From contig JACQZD010000095.1 of the NCBI GenBank assembly GCA_016207865.1, positions 1 to 11,502 on the forward strand: a stretch of DNA of 11,502 nucleotides, read 5' to 3'. The position numbers were made by a program, and so were the translations under genes. Source of the stretch: Nitrospirota bacterium (GTDB lineage Bacteria; Nitrospirota; Thermodesulfovibrionia; UBA6902; DSMQ01). The notes beneath the pieces are model-generated. The model did not search any database, was not told where the DNA came from, and saw nothing but the letters and a program-made list of their open reading frames with translations. This document shows positions 5,634-11,502 of the stretch, piece after piece (the first letter of the stretch is position 1; the number at the start of each line of letters is the position of its first letter).

Positions 5634-6865
5634 GCCGCTGGAAAAAACTGCTCATTTTCATGTCCATTATCGGGCCCGGCATTATAACCGCAAATATTGA
5701 CAACGACGCCGGAGGCATAACTACATATTCTGTCGCCGGCGCACGCTACGGGTATGCCCTGCTCTGGACCTTGATACCAACTACCATTGCCCTTATCGTC
5801 ATACAGGAAATGGTTGCAAGAATGGGCGTCATAACAGGGAAAGGGCTGTCTGATTTGATCAGGGAACAATACGGCGTAAAGGTAACTTTCTTCATGATGA
5901 TAGTGCTCCTCATTGCAAATTTCGGCACTACAGTGGCAGAATTTGCAGGCTGGGCCGCAAGCATGGAGGTCTTCGGCCTGAGTAAATATGTAATGGTTCC
6001 ATTAGGCGCTTTTTTTGTCTGGATACTTGTCACAAAAGGCAGTTATAAAATGGTAGAAAGAATTTTGCTGGTGGCCTGCCTGCTTTTCCTCGGTTATGTA
6101 TTTTCAGGCTTTATGTCCAAACCCGACTGGAACCAGATTGCCAAAAACACATTTATTCCTTCCATGGAGTGGAACTCTGAATTTATCATGCTGACTATCG
6201 CAATAATAGGAACTACCATAACCCCTTGGATGCAGTTCTACCTGCAGTCTTCAATAGCAGAAAAGGGAATACACAGGGAGCATTATAAAGCATCCCGCTT
6301 TGACGTTATCGTCGGATGTTTCATAACAGATATTATTGCCTTTTTTATTATAATTACCTGTGCCACAACCCTTTTCCCCCACGGCATAAGGATAACTGAC
6401 GCGCATGAGGCGGCGCTGGCTTTAAAACCCTTTGCCGGACAGTATGCTTCAACCCTCTTTGCAGTCAGCCTTGCCAATGCATCAATATTAGGGGCCATAG
6501 TCGTTCCGCTGGCAACGGCATACTACATATGCGAGGCCATGGGCTGGGAAGCAGGCGTGGATAAGACATTCAAAGACGCCCCTCATTTTATGTGGATCTA
6601 CACAACTCTTATAGTCATCTCATCACTGCTTGTTTTAATACCAGGAGCGCCCCTGATACTGCTGATGATCTTATCCTCTTTATTAAACGGCCTCCTGCTG
6701 CCTTTTGTCCTTGTCTTTGCCCTGCGTTTAGTTAATGACAAAAAAATCATGGGCGAATATACTAATACAAGAAGCCACAACCTTATATCATGGGGCACAG
6801 TGATTGTTATAATAGCTCTGACAGCTACCCTTGCCTTTATGACAGTAACTCCTATGTGGAATTGA
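5630..6865 (+). CDS. NRAMP-related divalent metal transporter, non-canonical metal site (candidate Mg2+ transporter)
   Basis: A 411-residue inner-membrane protein with about eleven hydrophobic segments and clear NRAMP similarity: GPGIITANIDNDAGG in TM1, QEMVARMGVITGKGLSDLIRE after TM2, and IIGTTITPW in TM6. In canonical NRAMP proteins TM1 carries DPGN and TM6 carries A-x-x-M-P-H; Asp, Asn and Met side chains bind Mn2+ or Fe2+. Here the aligned residues are D26-A27-G28-G29 and T195-T196-I197-T198-P199-W200: Asp is kept, but Asn becomes Gly, Met becomes Thr and His becomes Trp. Loss of the Met sulphur ligand is what one expects of NRAMP-related Mg2+ transporters rather than transition-metal importers. 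The coupled MgtE-like regulator points the same way. The substrate is inferred. The gene ends just before a heptad array and a double hairpin, which may serve as transcript end. Confidence 0.88.
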   Translation: MSRWKKLLIFMSIIGPGIITANIDNDAGGITTYSVAGARYGYALLWTLIPTTIALIVIQEMVARMGVITGKGLSDLIREQYGVKVTFFMMIVLLIANFGTTVAEFAGWAASMEVFGLSKYVMVPLGAFFVWILVTKGSYKMVERILLVACLLFLGYVFSGFMSKPDWNQIAKNTFIPSMEWNSEFIMLTIAIIGTTITPWMQFYLQSSIAEKGIHREHYKASRFDVIVGCFITDIIAFFIIITCATTLFPHGIRITDAHEAALALKPFAGQYASTLFAVSLANASILGAIVVPLATAYYICEAMGWEAGVDKTFKDAPHFMWIYTTLIVISSLLVLIPGAPLILLMILSSLLNGLLLPFVLVFALRLVNDKKIMGEYTNTRSHNLISWGTVIVIIALTATLAFMTVTPMWN

Positions 6866-6870
6866 GGAAA

Positions 6871-6898
6871 GATACAAGATACATGATGCAAGATTAAA
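6871..6898 (+). repeat. Degenerate heptad array GATNCAA x4
   Basis: Heptads GATACAA, GATACAT, GATGCAA and GATTAAA run without gaps, starting 5 nt after the NRAMP-like stop codon. A matching array in inverted orientation lies at 7132-7152; 6878-6895 pairs with 7135-7152 at 16 of 18 positions. Confidence 0.75.
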
Positions 6899-6918
6899 CA
6901 TGAATCCTGCGTGAAAAT

Positions 6919-6988
6919 GTCATTCCCGTGAAGACGGGAATCCAGAAAATGATTAAAAACACTGGATTCCTGCTTTCGCAGGAATGAC
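6919..6988. repeat. MITE-like inverted repeat, two covarying hairpins
   Basis: Two 27-nt arms (6919-6945 and 6962-6988), each starting GTCATTCC and ending GGAATCCAG in its own orientation, are inverted copies matching at 22 of 27 positions around a 16-nt spacer. Each arm is also a hairpin with an 8-bp stem and a GAAG or GAAA loop. Two stem pairs differ between the arms by compensating changes (C-G to T-A and T-A to C-G). Dispersed repeats of this GTCATTCCCG...CGGGAATCCAG type are common in many bacterial genomes. The region follows the NRAMP-like gene and could also terminate its transcript, though no T-run follows. Confidence 0.88.
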
Positions 6989-7131
6989 AAACTGGGTACT
7001 TTTTACCTAACTAAAAAGCAGGTTAAAATTATAGCCATAATATAATGGTAATTATTTGAAATTTCTAAAGTTTGTATTATCATACTTATACAAATGACAC
7101 AGGATTCAGAATTAAAAAATTGTTTATCTTA
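6989..7131. other. AT-rich intergenic stretch upstream of mtnA
   Basis: This is the non-repeat part of the 321-bp gap between the NRAMP-like gene and mtnA. I see no ORF or tRNA in it. It contains an exact TATAAT at 7041-7046, but with no good -35 at 16-18 nt spacing, so it is only a weak candidate for the mtnA operon promoter. A second loose candidate is TTGAAA (7056-7061) with TATTAT (7075-7080), whose 13-nt spacing is too short. Confidence 0.4.
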
Positions 7132-7152
7132 GTGCATCTTGAATCATGTATC
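7132..7152 (-). repeat. Inverted heptad array, partner of 6871-6898
   Basis: On the minus strand the stretch reads GATACAT, GATTCAA, GATGCAC: three heptads of the same GATNCA type as the array beside the NRAMP-like gene, in opposite orientation. Together the two arrays bracket about 280 bp that include the double hairpin. Confidence 0.7.
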
Positions 7153-7186
7153 AGTAAATATTTCTGAAAGGGGTAAATTTTAAACA

Positions 7187-8248
7187 ATGGTTAAGACAAT
7201 AGAATGGGTCCACGGAAGGGTCAGAATGCTGGACCAGAGCAAGCTCCCGCTGAAGGTTTCATATGTCATCTGCAAGGATTACCGCAAGGTTGCTGAAGGG
7301 ATTAAAAAACTCTGGATAAGGGGTGCGCCTGCCATCGGGATAGCTGCCGCAATGGGCGCAGCCTTAGGGGCGCAGAAAATAAAGGCAAAGAACTTTGATG
7401 AATTTTTTAAAGCGCTGCAGCCTGTCTTTAAGGATATATTGTCAACAAGACCTACGGCAGTAAACATAGAATGGGCCAACAACAGGATGAAAAACCTGCT
7501 CACTGCAAATAAAAATCTCACCGTTCCACAGCTTAAGGCGCTCCTGATAAAAGAAGCAAAAGAAATTTTAAAAGAAGATATTGAGATAAACAAGGCCATA
7601 GGGAAATGGGGTGAACGGTTCATAAAAAACGGCGACGTTATAATCACTCACTGCAATGCCGGAGCCCTTGCCACCGGCGGCTATGGAACTGCCACCGGGC
7701 CTATACGCATGGCAGTTCAAAGGGGTAAAAAAATAAAGGTAATTGCCGATGAAACAAGACCGGTGCTTCAGGGAGCGCGCCTTACTGCATGGGAATTAAT
7801 GAAGGATAAAATCCCCGTAACATTGATTCCGGATAACACGGCCGGCGCCTTAATGCAAAGAGGGGAAATCAATCTCGCCATTGTAGGCACCGACAGGACG
7901 GCGCGTAACGGCGATGTGGCAAATAAGATCGGGACCTACCCTCTTGCAGTTCTATGTAAAGAGCACGGCATACCTTTTTATGTTGCGGCGCCGTTAAGCA
8001 GTATTGACTTTTCAATCCCGTCAGGCAAGTTCATCCCTATAGAAGAAAGGGACTCAAAAGAAGTCACCAATGTATTTTCATGCAGAATAGCTCCGCACGG
8101 CGTAAAGGCGAGAAATATAGCCTTTGACGTAACGCCGGCAAAATATATAACTGCCATAATTACGGAAAAAGGCGCATTTAAGCCGAAGGATTTATACAAA
8201 CTGCAAAAAAATAATATCAATCTTGATAAAATAAGGGTTAAACATTGA
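7187..8248 (+). CDS. mtnA: S-methyl-5-thioribose-1-phosphate isomerase
   Basis: MtnA converts methylthioribose-1-phosphate to methylthioribulose-1-phosphate in cytoplasmic methionine salvage from methylthioadenosine. The 353-residue protein is the usual length and carries the family signatures: KLWIRGAPAIG (41-51), ITHCNAGALATGGYGTATGP with catalytic Cys156, DETRPVLQGARLTAWEL (188-204), and DNTAGALMQRG followed by VGTDRTARNGDVANKIGTY with catalytic Asp236. These tell it apart from the related eIF2B-alpha-type regulators. The ATG is preceded by GAAAGGGG at a rather long distance (about 13 nt). It overlaps the polyprenyl synthase start by 4 nt (TTGA). No other methionine-salvage gene is visible downstream. 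metK, which uses methionine to make SAM, lies in the same window but is far away and divergent. Confidence 0.95.
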   Translation: MVKTIEWVHGRVRMLDQSKLPLKVSYVICKDYRKVAEGIKKLWIRGAPAIGIAAAMGAALGAQKIKAKNFDEFFKALQPVFKDILSTRPTAVNIEWANNRMKNLLTANKNLTVPQLKALLIKEAKEILKEDIEINKAIGKWGERFIKNGDVIITHCNAGALATGGYGTATGPIRMAVQRGKKIKVIADETRPVLQGARLTAWELMKDKIPVTLIPDNTAGALMQRGEINLAIVGTDRTARNGDVANKIGTYPLAVLCKEHGIPFYVAAPLSSIDFSIPSGKFIPIEERDSKEVTNVFSCRIAPHGVKARNIAFDVTPAKYITAIITEKGAFKPKDLYKLQKNNINLDKIRVKH

Positions 8249-9234
8249 TTGTTAAAACTATGACAGCAGAAGAAGTCTGGAAATATTATCAGAAGGACAT
8301 AGCGGCGGCAGAGCAAAGAATAAAAGAAACTCTGGGCACTGTGGCCCCTGCAATTGCCATGGTCGGCAGGCACCTGCTTGAAGGCGGCGGAAAACGCATC
8401 AGGCCCCTGCTCGCGATCCTGTCCTCCAAAATATCCGGTTATTCCGGGGAAAAAAGCAGTATCCTGGCCTGCTGTGCCGAATCAATACACACCGCATCCC
8501 TGCTTCATGACGATGTTGTTGACGGCGCAAGCATGAGGCGCGGACAACCGTCAGCCCATTCACTCTGGGGAAATCAGATAGCAGTGCTTGTCGGCGATTA
8601 TCTTTACTCAAATGCGCTGTGGCTTGCCAATTCATTTCAGAGCCAGAAGATTATGGATGCCCTTTCAAATGCCACTGTCAGGATGAGCGAAGGAGAGCTG
8701 ATACAATTAAGCAAAAAAGGCAGCCCTGAAATATCAGAGGAAAATTACATGAATATTATCAAGGGCAAAACAGCCATCCTCATGTCCGCCGCGTGCAGAT
8801 GCGGCGCTGTTTTAGCCGACGCCCCGCAGGAAAAAGAAAACGCCCTTGAATCATTCGGCTTAAAATTAGGCATGGCCTTTCAGATGGCGGATGATATCCT
8901 TGATTACATGGCGGAAGAAAAAATACTCGGCAAAAACTTAGGGAAAGACATAGAGGAAGGCAAAATCACCCTGCCCCTGATATACCTCCTCAGAGAAGCG
9001 TCTCCTGACGAAGTTGAAAAAGTAAGGGTGATAATCAAGGCTGAAGAACTCACAAAAGAAGACCTTTCTTATATCTTAGATTTGTTAACTAAATATAAAT
9101 CCATTGAGAAGTCCTATGACAAGGCAAATGCACTACTCAATGAAGCAAAGGCAGAACTTCGGATATTTGAAGACTCAATGGAAAAGACTGCCCTGCTATC
9201 AATCTCGGATTATTCACTGAGAAGAGAAAAGTAA
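8245..9234 (+). CDS. Polyprenyl diphosphate synthase (long-chain trans-type)
   Basis: A trans-isoprenyl diphosphate synthase that extends an allylic diphosphate with isopentenyl diphosphate, making the side chain of menaquinone or a related quinone. In this 329-residue protein: GGGKRIRP (47-54), the first Asp-rich motif LLHDDVVDGASMRRG (D89, D90, D93), the GDYLYS region (117-122) and the second Asp-rich motif MADDILDY (D216, D217, D220). Small residues (Ala, Ser) sit five and four positions before the first DD, which favours long products; exact chain length cannot be read. The TTG at 8245 is preferred because AAGGG (8233-8237) is spaced 7 nt from it and it overlaps the mtnA stop. An ATG at 8260 is the alternative and would remove five residues. 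Homology to DmkB/HepT-type enzymes links it loosely to the Gx gene upstream. Confidence 0.92.
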   Translation: MIVKTMTAEEVWKYYQKDIAAAEQRIKETLGTVAPAIAMVGRHLLEGGGKRIRPLLAILSSKISGYSGEKSSILACCAESIHTASLLHDDVVDGASMRRGQPSAHSLWGNQIAVLVGDYLYSNALWLANSFQSQKIMDALSNATVRMSEGELIQLSKKGSPEISEENYMNIIKGKTAILMSAACRCGAVLADAPQEKENALESFGLKLGMAFQMADDILDYMAEEKILGKNLGKDIEEGKITLPLIYLLREASPDEVEKVRVIIKAEELTKEDLSYILDLLTKYKSIEKSYDKANALLNEAKAELRIFEDSMEKTALLSISDYSLRREK

Positions 9235-9237
9235 GCC

Positions 9238-9272
9238 GTTACGCATAACGCATCATGAATAACGAATAACGG
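9238..9272 (+). repeat. Degenerate heptad array ATAACGN x5
   Basis: Five contiguous heptads: GTTACGC, ATAACGC, ATCATGA, ATAACGA, ATAACGG. They fill nearly the whole gap between the polyprenyl synthase stop and the AMMECR1 start, ending 8 nt before that ATG. On the minus strand the unit contains GTTAT, the core also found in the AGTTATC tract at 2527-2561. Confidence 0.8.
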
Positions 9273-9280
9273 TATTAAAA

Positions 9281-9787
9281 ATGCATCCTCTTGTAAAACT
9301 TGCTAAAAGCACAGTTGAGGCATATGTGAGAGAAGGGGAAATAGGCCGTCCGCCTGCTGAACTTACCTCTGAAATGGCTGAAAAGGCAGGGGTCTTCGTA
9401 TCCATTAAAAAAAGGGGCGACCTGAGGGGCTGTATCGGAACATTTTCTCCTGCCGCTAAAAATGTCGCGCACGAAATTATTCAAAATGCCATAAGCGCAG
9501 CCGTTCAGGATCCGAGATTCCTGCCTGTTGAGCCTTCAGAGCTTGATGAACTTCAATACTCGGTTGACGTGCTTACACCGCCCGAGAAAATCAAGGGCGC
9601 ACAGGAACTGGACCCAAAAAAATACGGCGTGATTGTAAAATGCGGCGGTCGGAGGGGACTGCTTCTTCCTGACCTTGAAGGCGTGGACACAGTTGAAGAA
9701 CAGATAGGGATAGCCTCACGTAAAGCAGGCATATCACCAGGGGAAAAAATTGAACTTTACAGGTTTGAGGTGAAGAGGTACAGGTAA
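9281..9787 (+). CDS. amrA: AMMECR1 family protein (AmmeMemoRadiSam system protein A)
   Basis: A single-domain 168-residue AMMECR1 protein. Seen in the sequence: the invariant LRGCIG motif (48-53), the AVQDPRFLPVEPSELDELQYSVDVL block, YGVIVKCGGRRGLLLPDLEG, and an EQIGIASRKAGI segment near the C-terminus. In many bacteria and archaea the family is encoded with a MEMO-like dioxygenase-fold protein and a radical SAM enzyme; its biochemical role is not established, and neither partner is in the window. The ATG is chosen because MHPLVKLAKSTVEAYV matches family starts. There is no clear Shine-Dalgarno, because a heptad repeat array occupies the leader. It follows the polyprenyl synthase by 46 nt on the same strand and converges with the RCC1 gene, the stop codons lying 1 nt apart. 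Confidence 0.9.
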   Translation: MHPLVKLAKSTVEAYVREGEIGRPPAELTSEMAEKAGVFVSIKKRGDLRGCIGTFSPAAKNVAHEIIQNAISAAVQDPRFLPVEPSELDELQYSVDVLTPPEKIKGAQELDPKKYGVIVKCGGRRGLLLPDLEGVDTVEEQIGIASRKAGISPGEKIELYRFEVKRYR

Positions 9788-9788
9788 C

Positions 9789-11502
9789 TTACTCCCCCGC
9801 CACCGTGAGATTTCCGCTGGTTACAGACTGTGTGTCAGCATTGTAGGAAGTAGTGCAGGCTCCGCCGGGCGTAATCGCTATTCCCATGGCATCCGGGGCG
9901 CCGTCATTAACTGTTGCCTTAAATGAACACCCGTCAACTCCATTGACTTTTCCTGTGCCTGTAACCGTTGCAATTCCTCCTGCTGCAGTAACGCTTGCAA
10001 TTGATGTGCTTATAAAACTAAAGACATTACGGGCATAGTAATAGTTAAGATAACTTGTTGACAGCGCCGATGAATTTACACTAAGGGACAACCCGGCCCT
10101 GAATAAAGGCACGGGGTAGTTGTAAGCATTGCCTGAAACTGAAATACCGGGCGTATCAGGATTGCAATCGTCATCAGTATTGTTATTCAGTATATCAGCC
10201 GCACCGGGGTTGATTGTGCCGTCATTGTCATTACAGTCTGTTGCTGAACCGTTAGGGCAGGAGGCGCTGCCGGGGTTGCCGTATCCATCGGCATCTTTAT
10301 CAACACAATCGGTTATTTGTGCAGGTGCGGCTGCCTGAGCAGGCGCAGCTGTTTGAACAGGTTTGGTTACCTGAGCAGGCGCGGCTGCTTGAACAGGTTT
10401 GGTTATTTTAGCAGGCGCAGTTACCTGAACAGGCGAGTATTTATGACTTATTGTTTCGTCTCCAAGCTGGCCATACCCGTTCCACCCCCACGCCCATATC
10501 GTCCCGTCTGATTTTGAAGCTATAGAGTGATCTCTTCCCCCTTCAACAAAGACCCATACGTTCTCTGTGCCTATTTGCGCCGGGGTTAATCTCTGAGTTG
10601 CTGTTCCGGCTCCTGGTTGACCCGGATAGCTCCATCCCCAGGCCCATAAGGTCCCGTCAGCTTTTAGAGCTATACTGTGAAAATATCCTGTTGTAATAGA
10701 AACCCAGTTGTTATCCGTGCCTATTTGTGCCGGAGTTATTTTTTTAGTTGTTGTTCCATCTCCCAACTGACCATAATTGTTGGATCCCCAGGCCCACAAG
10801 GTCCCGTCTGATTTTAAGGCTATGGTGTGATAAAATCCGCCTGTAACAGATATCCATTTATTATCCGTGCCTATCTGTGTCGGGGTTAATCTCTGAATTG
10901 TTGTCCCGTCTCCTAATTCACCGTCGCTGTTCTTTCCCCAGGCCCATAAGGTCCCGTCTGACTTTATGGCTATTGTGTAAGAGTCGCCCGCTGTAATTGA
11001 GACCCATTTATTATCCGTTCCTATTTGTATCGGGGCAAATCTATGGGTCGTGGTCCCGTCTCCTAATTCACCGTAACTGTTGCTCCCCCATATCCATAAG
11101 GTCCCATCTGACTTTATGGCTGCCGTGTGAGTGCCCCCCGCTGAAATGGAGACCCATTTATTATCCGTGCCTATTTGTGTTGAGGTAGTTCTCTGAGTCG
11201 TAGTTCCATCTCCTAATTGACCATAGTTGTTTCTTCCCCAGGCCCATAAGGTCCCGTCTGATTTAAGTCCGAGGGTGTGAGACCATCCAGCTGCAATAGA
11301 AACCCATTTGTTATCACTCCCTATCTGAACAGGTGAATATTTATGACTGTTAGTGCCGTCTCCTAATGAACCGGACCAATTATATCCCCAGGCCCATAAG
11401 GTACCGTCTGATTTAATTCCAAGGGTGTGATAATATCCAGCCGCAATAGAAACCCATTTGGTATCACTCCCTATCCGAACAGGTGAATACTTCTGAGTTG
11501 TA
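9789..11502 (-). CDS. RCC1-repeat protein with MopE-like metal-binding segment (5' end outside window)
   Basis: The minus-strand frame is open from the window edge to a TAA at 9791-9789, giving 570 residues without a start. N- to C-terminal in the window: seven RCC1-type repeats (consensus HT.A.KSDGTLWAWG.N..GQLGDGTT, then P.QIGTDNKW), enough for one seven-bladed propeller; an Ala/Pro/Gln linker with a 12-residue repeat; an Asp-rich MopE-like segment (DCVDKDADGYGNP, ATDCNDNDGTINPGA, NNNTDDDCNP) expected to bind Ca2+ or another cation; and a C-terminal domain with VTGTGKVNG...FKATVNDG resembling post-COAP-1 type modules. Such architectures are typical of large exported or surface proteins, so an extracellular location is inferred; the signal peptide would lie beyond the window. 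A TTG at 10799 inside the repeats is not a credible start. Function unknown. Confidence 0.88.
   Translation of the reverse strand, partial: TTQKYSPVRIGSDTKWVSIAAGYYHTLGIKSDGTLWAWGYNWSGSLGDGTNSHKYSPVQIGSDNKWVSIAAGWSHTLGLKSDGTLWAWGRNNYGQLGDGTTTQRTTSTQIGTDNKWVSISAGGTHTAAIKSDGTLWIWGSNSYGELGDGTTTHRFAPIQIGTDNKWVSITAGDSYTIAIKSDGTLWAWGKNSDGELGDGTTIQRLTPTQIGTDNKWISVTGGFYHTIALKSDGTLWAWGSNNYGQLGDGTTTKKITPAQIGTDNNWVSITTGYFHSIALKADGTLWAWGWSYPGQPGAGTATQRLTPAQIGTENVWVFVEGGRDHSIASKSDGTIWAWGWNGYGQLGDETISHKYSPVQVTAPAKITKPVQAAAPAQVTKPVQTAAPAQAAAPAQITDCVDKDADGYGNPGSASCPNGSATDCNDNDGTINPGAADILNNNTDDDCNPDTPGISVSGNAYNYPVPLFRAGLSLSVNSSALSTSYLNYYYARNVFSFISTSIASVTAAGGIATVTGTGKVNGVDGCSFKATVNDGAPDAMGIAITPGGACTTSYNADTQSVTSGNLTVAGE
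10319..10426 (-). repeat. 36-bp tandem repeat coding the Ala/Pro/Gln/Lys linker
   Basis: Three adjacent 36-bp units (10319-10354, 10355-10390, 10391-10426) plus the start of a fourth encode variants of a 12-residue motif (AAPAQVTKPVQ-like). The last two units share the 14-base block GAACAGGTTTGGTT exactly. The linker separates the RCC1 propeller from the MopE-like segment and is likely flexible and length-variable. Confidence 0.75.
10441..11502 (-). repeat. RCC1-coding tandem repeat, 7 copies with exact 150-bp period
   Basis: The block coding LWAWG begins at equivalent bases near 10491, 10641, 10791, 10941, 11091, 11241 and 11391, always exactly 150 bp (50 codons) apart, with no indel. Copies share long identical DNA stretches, for example around GGCCCATAAGGTCCCGTCTG, so the array seems to have expanded recently or to be kept alike by gene conversion. 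The copy nearest the C-terminus (10441-10500) is the most diverged. The array continues past the window edge. Confidence 0.95.

Noticed and set aside
5351..5869. Minus-strand ORF of 172 codons
   Set aside because: Antisense across the MgtE-like/NRAMP-like junction, both strongly supported on the plus strand; the product looks like no known family.
6598..6990. Minus-strand ORF starting MSFLRKQESSVF
   Set aside because: The first 24 or so residues are the translation of the GTCATTCC inverted repeat, a common spurious ORF, and the rest is antisense to the NRAMP-like gene.
9853..11188. Several small plus-strand ORFs under the RCC1 gene
   Set aside because: They mirror the repeats of the minus-strand gene; Cys/Arg-rich and Ser/Pro-rich translations with no family match.
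10441..11502. Regularly spaced repeats as a possible CRISPR array
   Set aside because: The 150-bp period is in frame and every unit codes an RCC1 repeat; there is no short direct repeat with unique spacers.

Overview
The window looks like a piece of a Gram-negative bacterial chromosome of moderate G+C, probably an uncultured anaerobe. The gene set and repeat style (a UvrA of the short-insert type, an AMMECR1 protein, inverted GTCATTCC...GGAATGAC hairpins, MopE/RCC1 surface proteins) remind me of Nitrospirota or Deltaproteobacteria-like groups. That placement is inference from gene style; no rRNA or other marker gene is present.

Layout. (1) 1-68: the first codons of metK on the minus strand. 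They diverge from uvrA through a 117-bp region holding two promoter candidates with overlapping -35 hexamers. (2) 186-2523: uvrA, broken by an apparent internal deletion of about 190-195 nt plus a frame change near 1095-1107. (3) 2520-4262: a tight overlapping run of apbE (flavin transferase), a NusG-domain-II protein and a Gx/HepS-like membrane protein. apbE opens with a good Shine-Dalgarno and ATGA overlap, but a 5-copy AGTTATC tract puts its body one frame out. The NusG_II gene lacks its usual membrane anchor. (4) 4371-6865: a translationally coupled pair, a PRC-barrel/MgtE-N/CBS cytoplasmic protein and an NRAMP-related transporter whose metal site lacks the canonical Asn and Met. I read this pair as a candidate magnesium transport system. 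(5) 6866-7186: a 321-bp non-coding region with heptad arrays in inverted orientation around a MITE-like double hairpin. (6) 7187-9787: mtnA (methionine salvage), a long-chain polyprenyl diphosphate synthase and an AMMECR1-family gene. (7) 9789-11502 on the minus strand: the C-terminal 570 residues of a large protein with at least seven RCC1 repeats of exactly 150 bp, an Ala/Pro/Gln linker, a MopE-like Asp-rich metal-binding segment and a C-terminal beta-rich domain. Its 5' end lies outside the window.

How the parts fit. The apbE-NusG_II-Gx trio, with a polyprenyl synthase 4 kb downstream, resembles the accessory genes of flavin-based extracellular electron transfer loci (FmnB, EetA, EetB, DmkB), but no NADH dehydrogenase, PplA or menaquinone prenyltransferase is visible. 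The MgtE-like/NRAMP pair is the clearest unusual functional unit. Short tandem repeats with a 7-nt period sit at five gene-boundary positions and may be a genome-wide repeat class. The lesions in uvrA, at the apbE start and at the apbE/NusG_II junction all fall within 2.4 kb, so real gene decay and local assembly collapse must both be considered.
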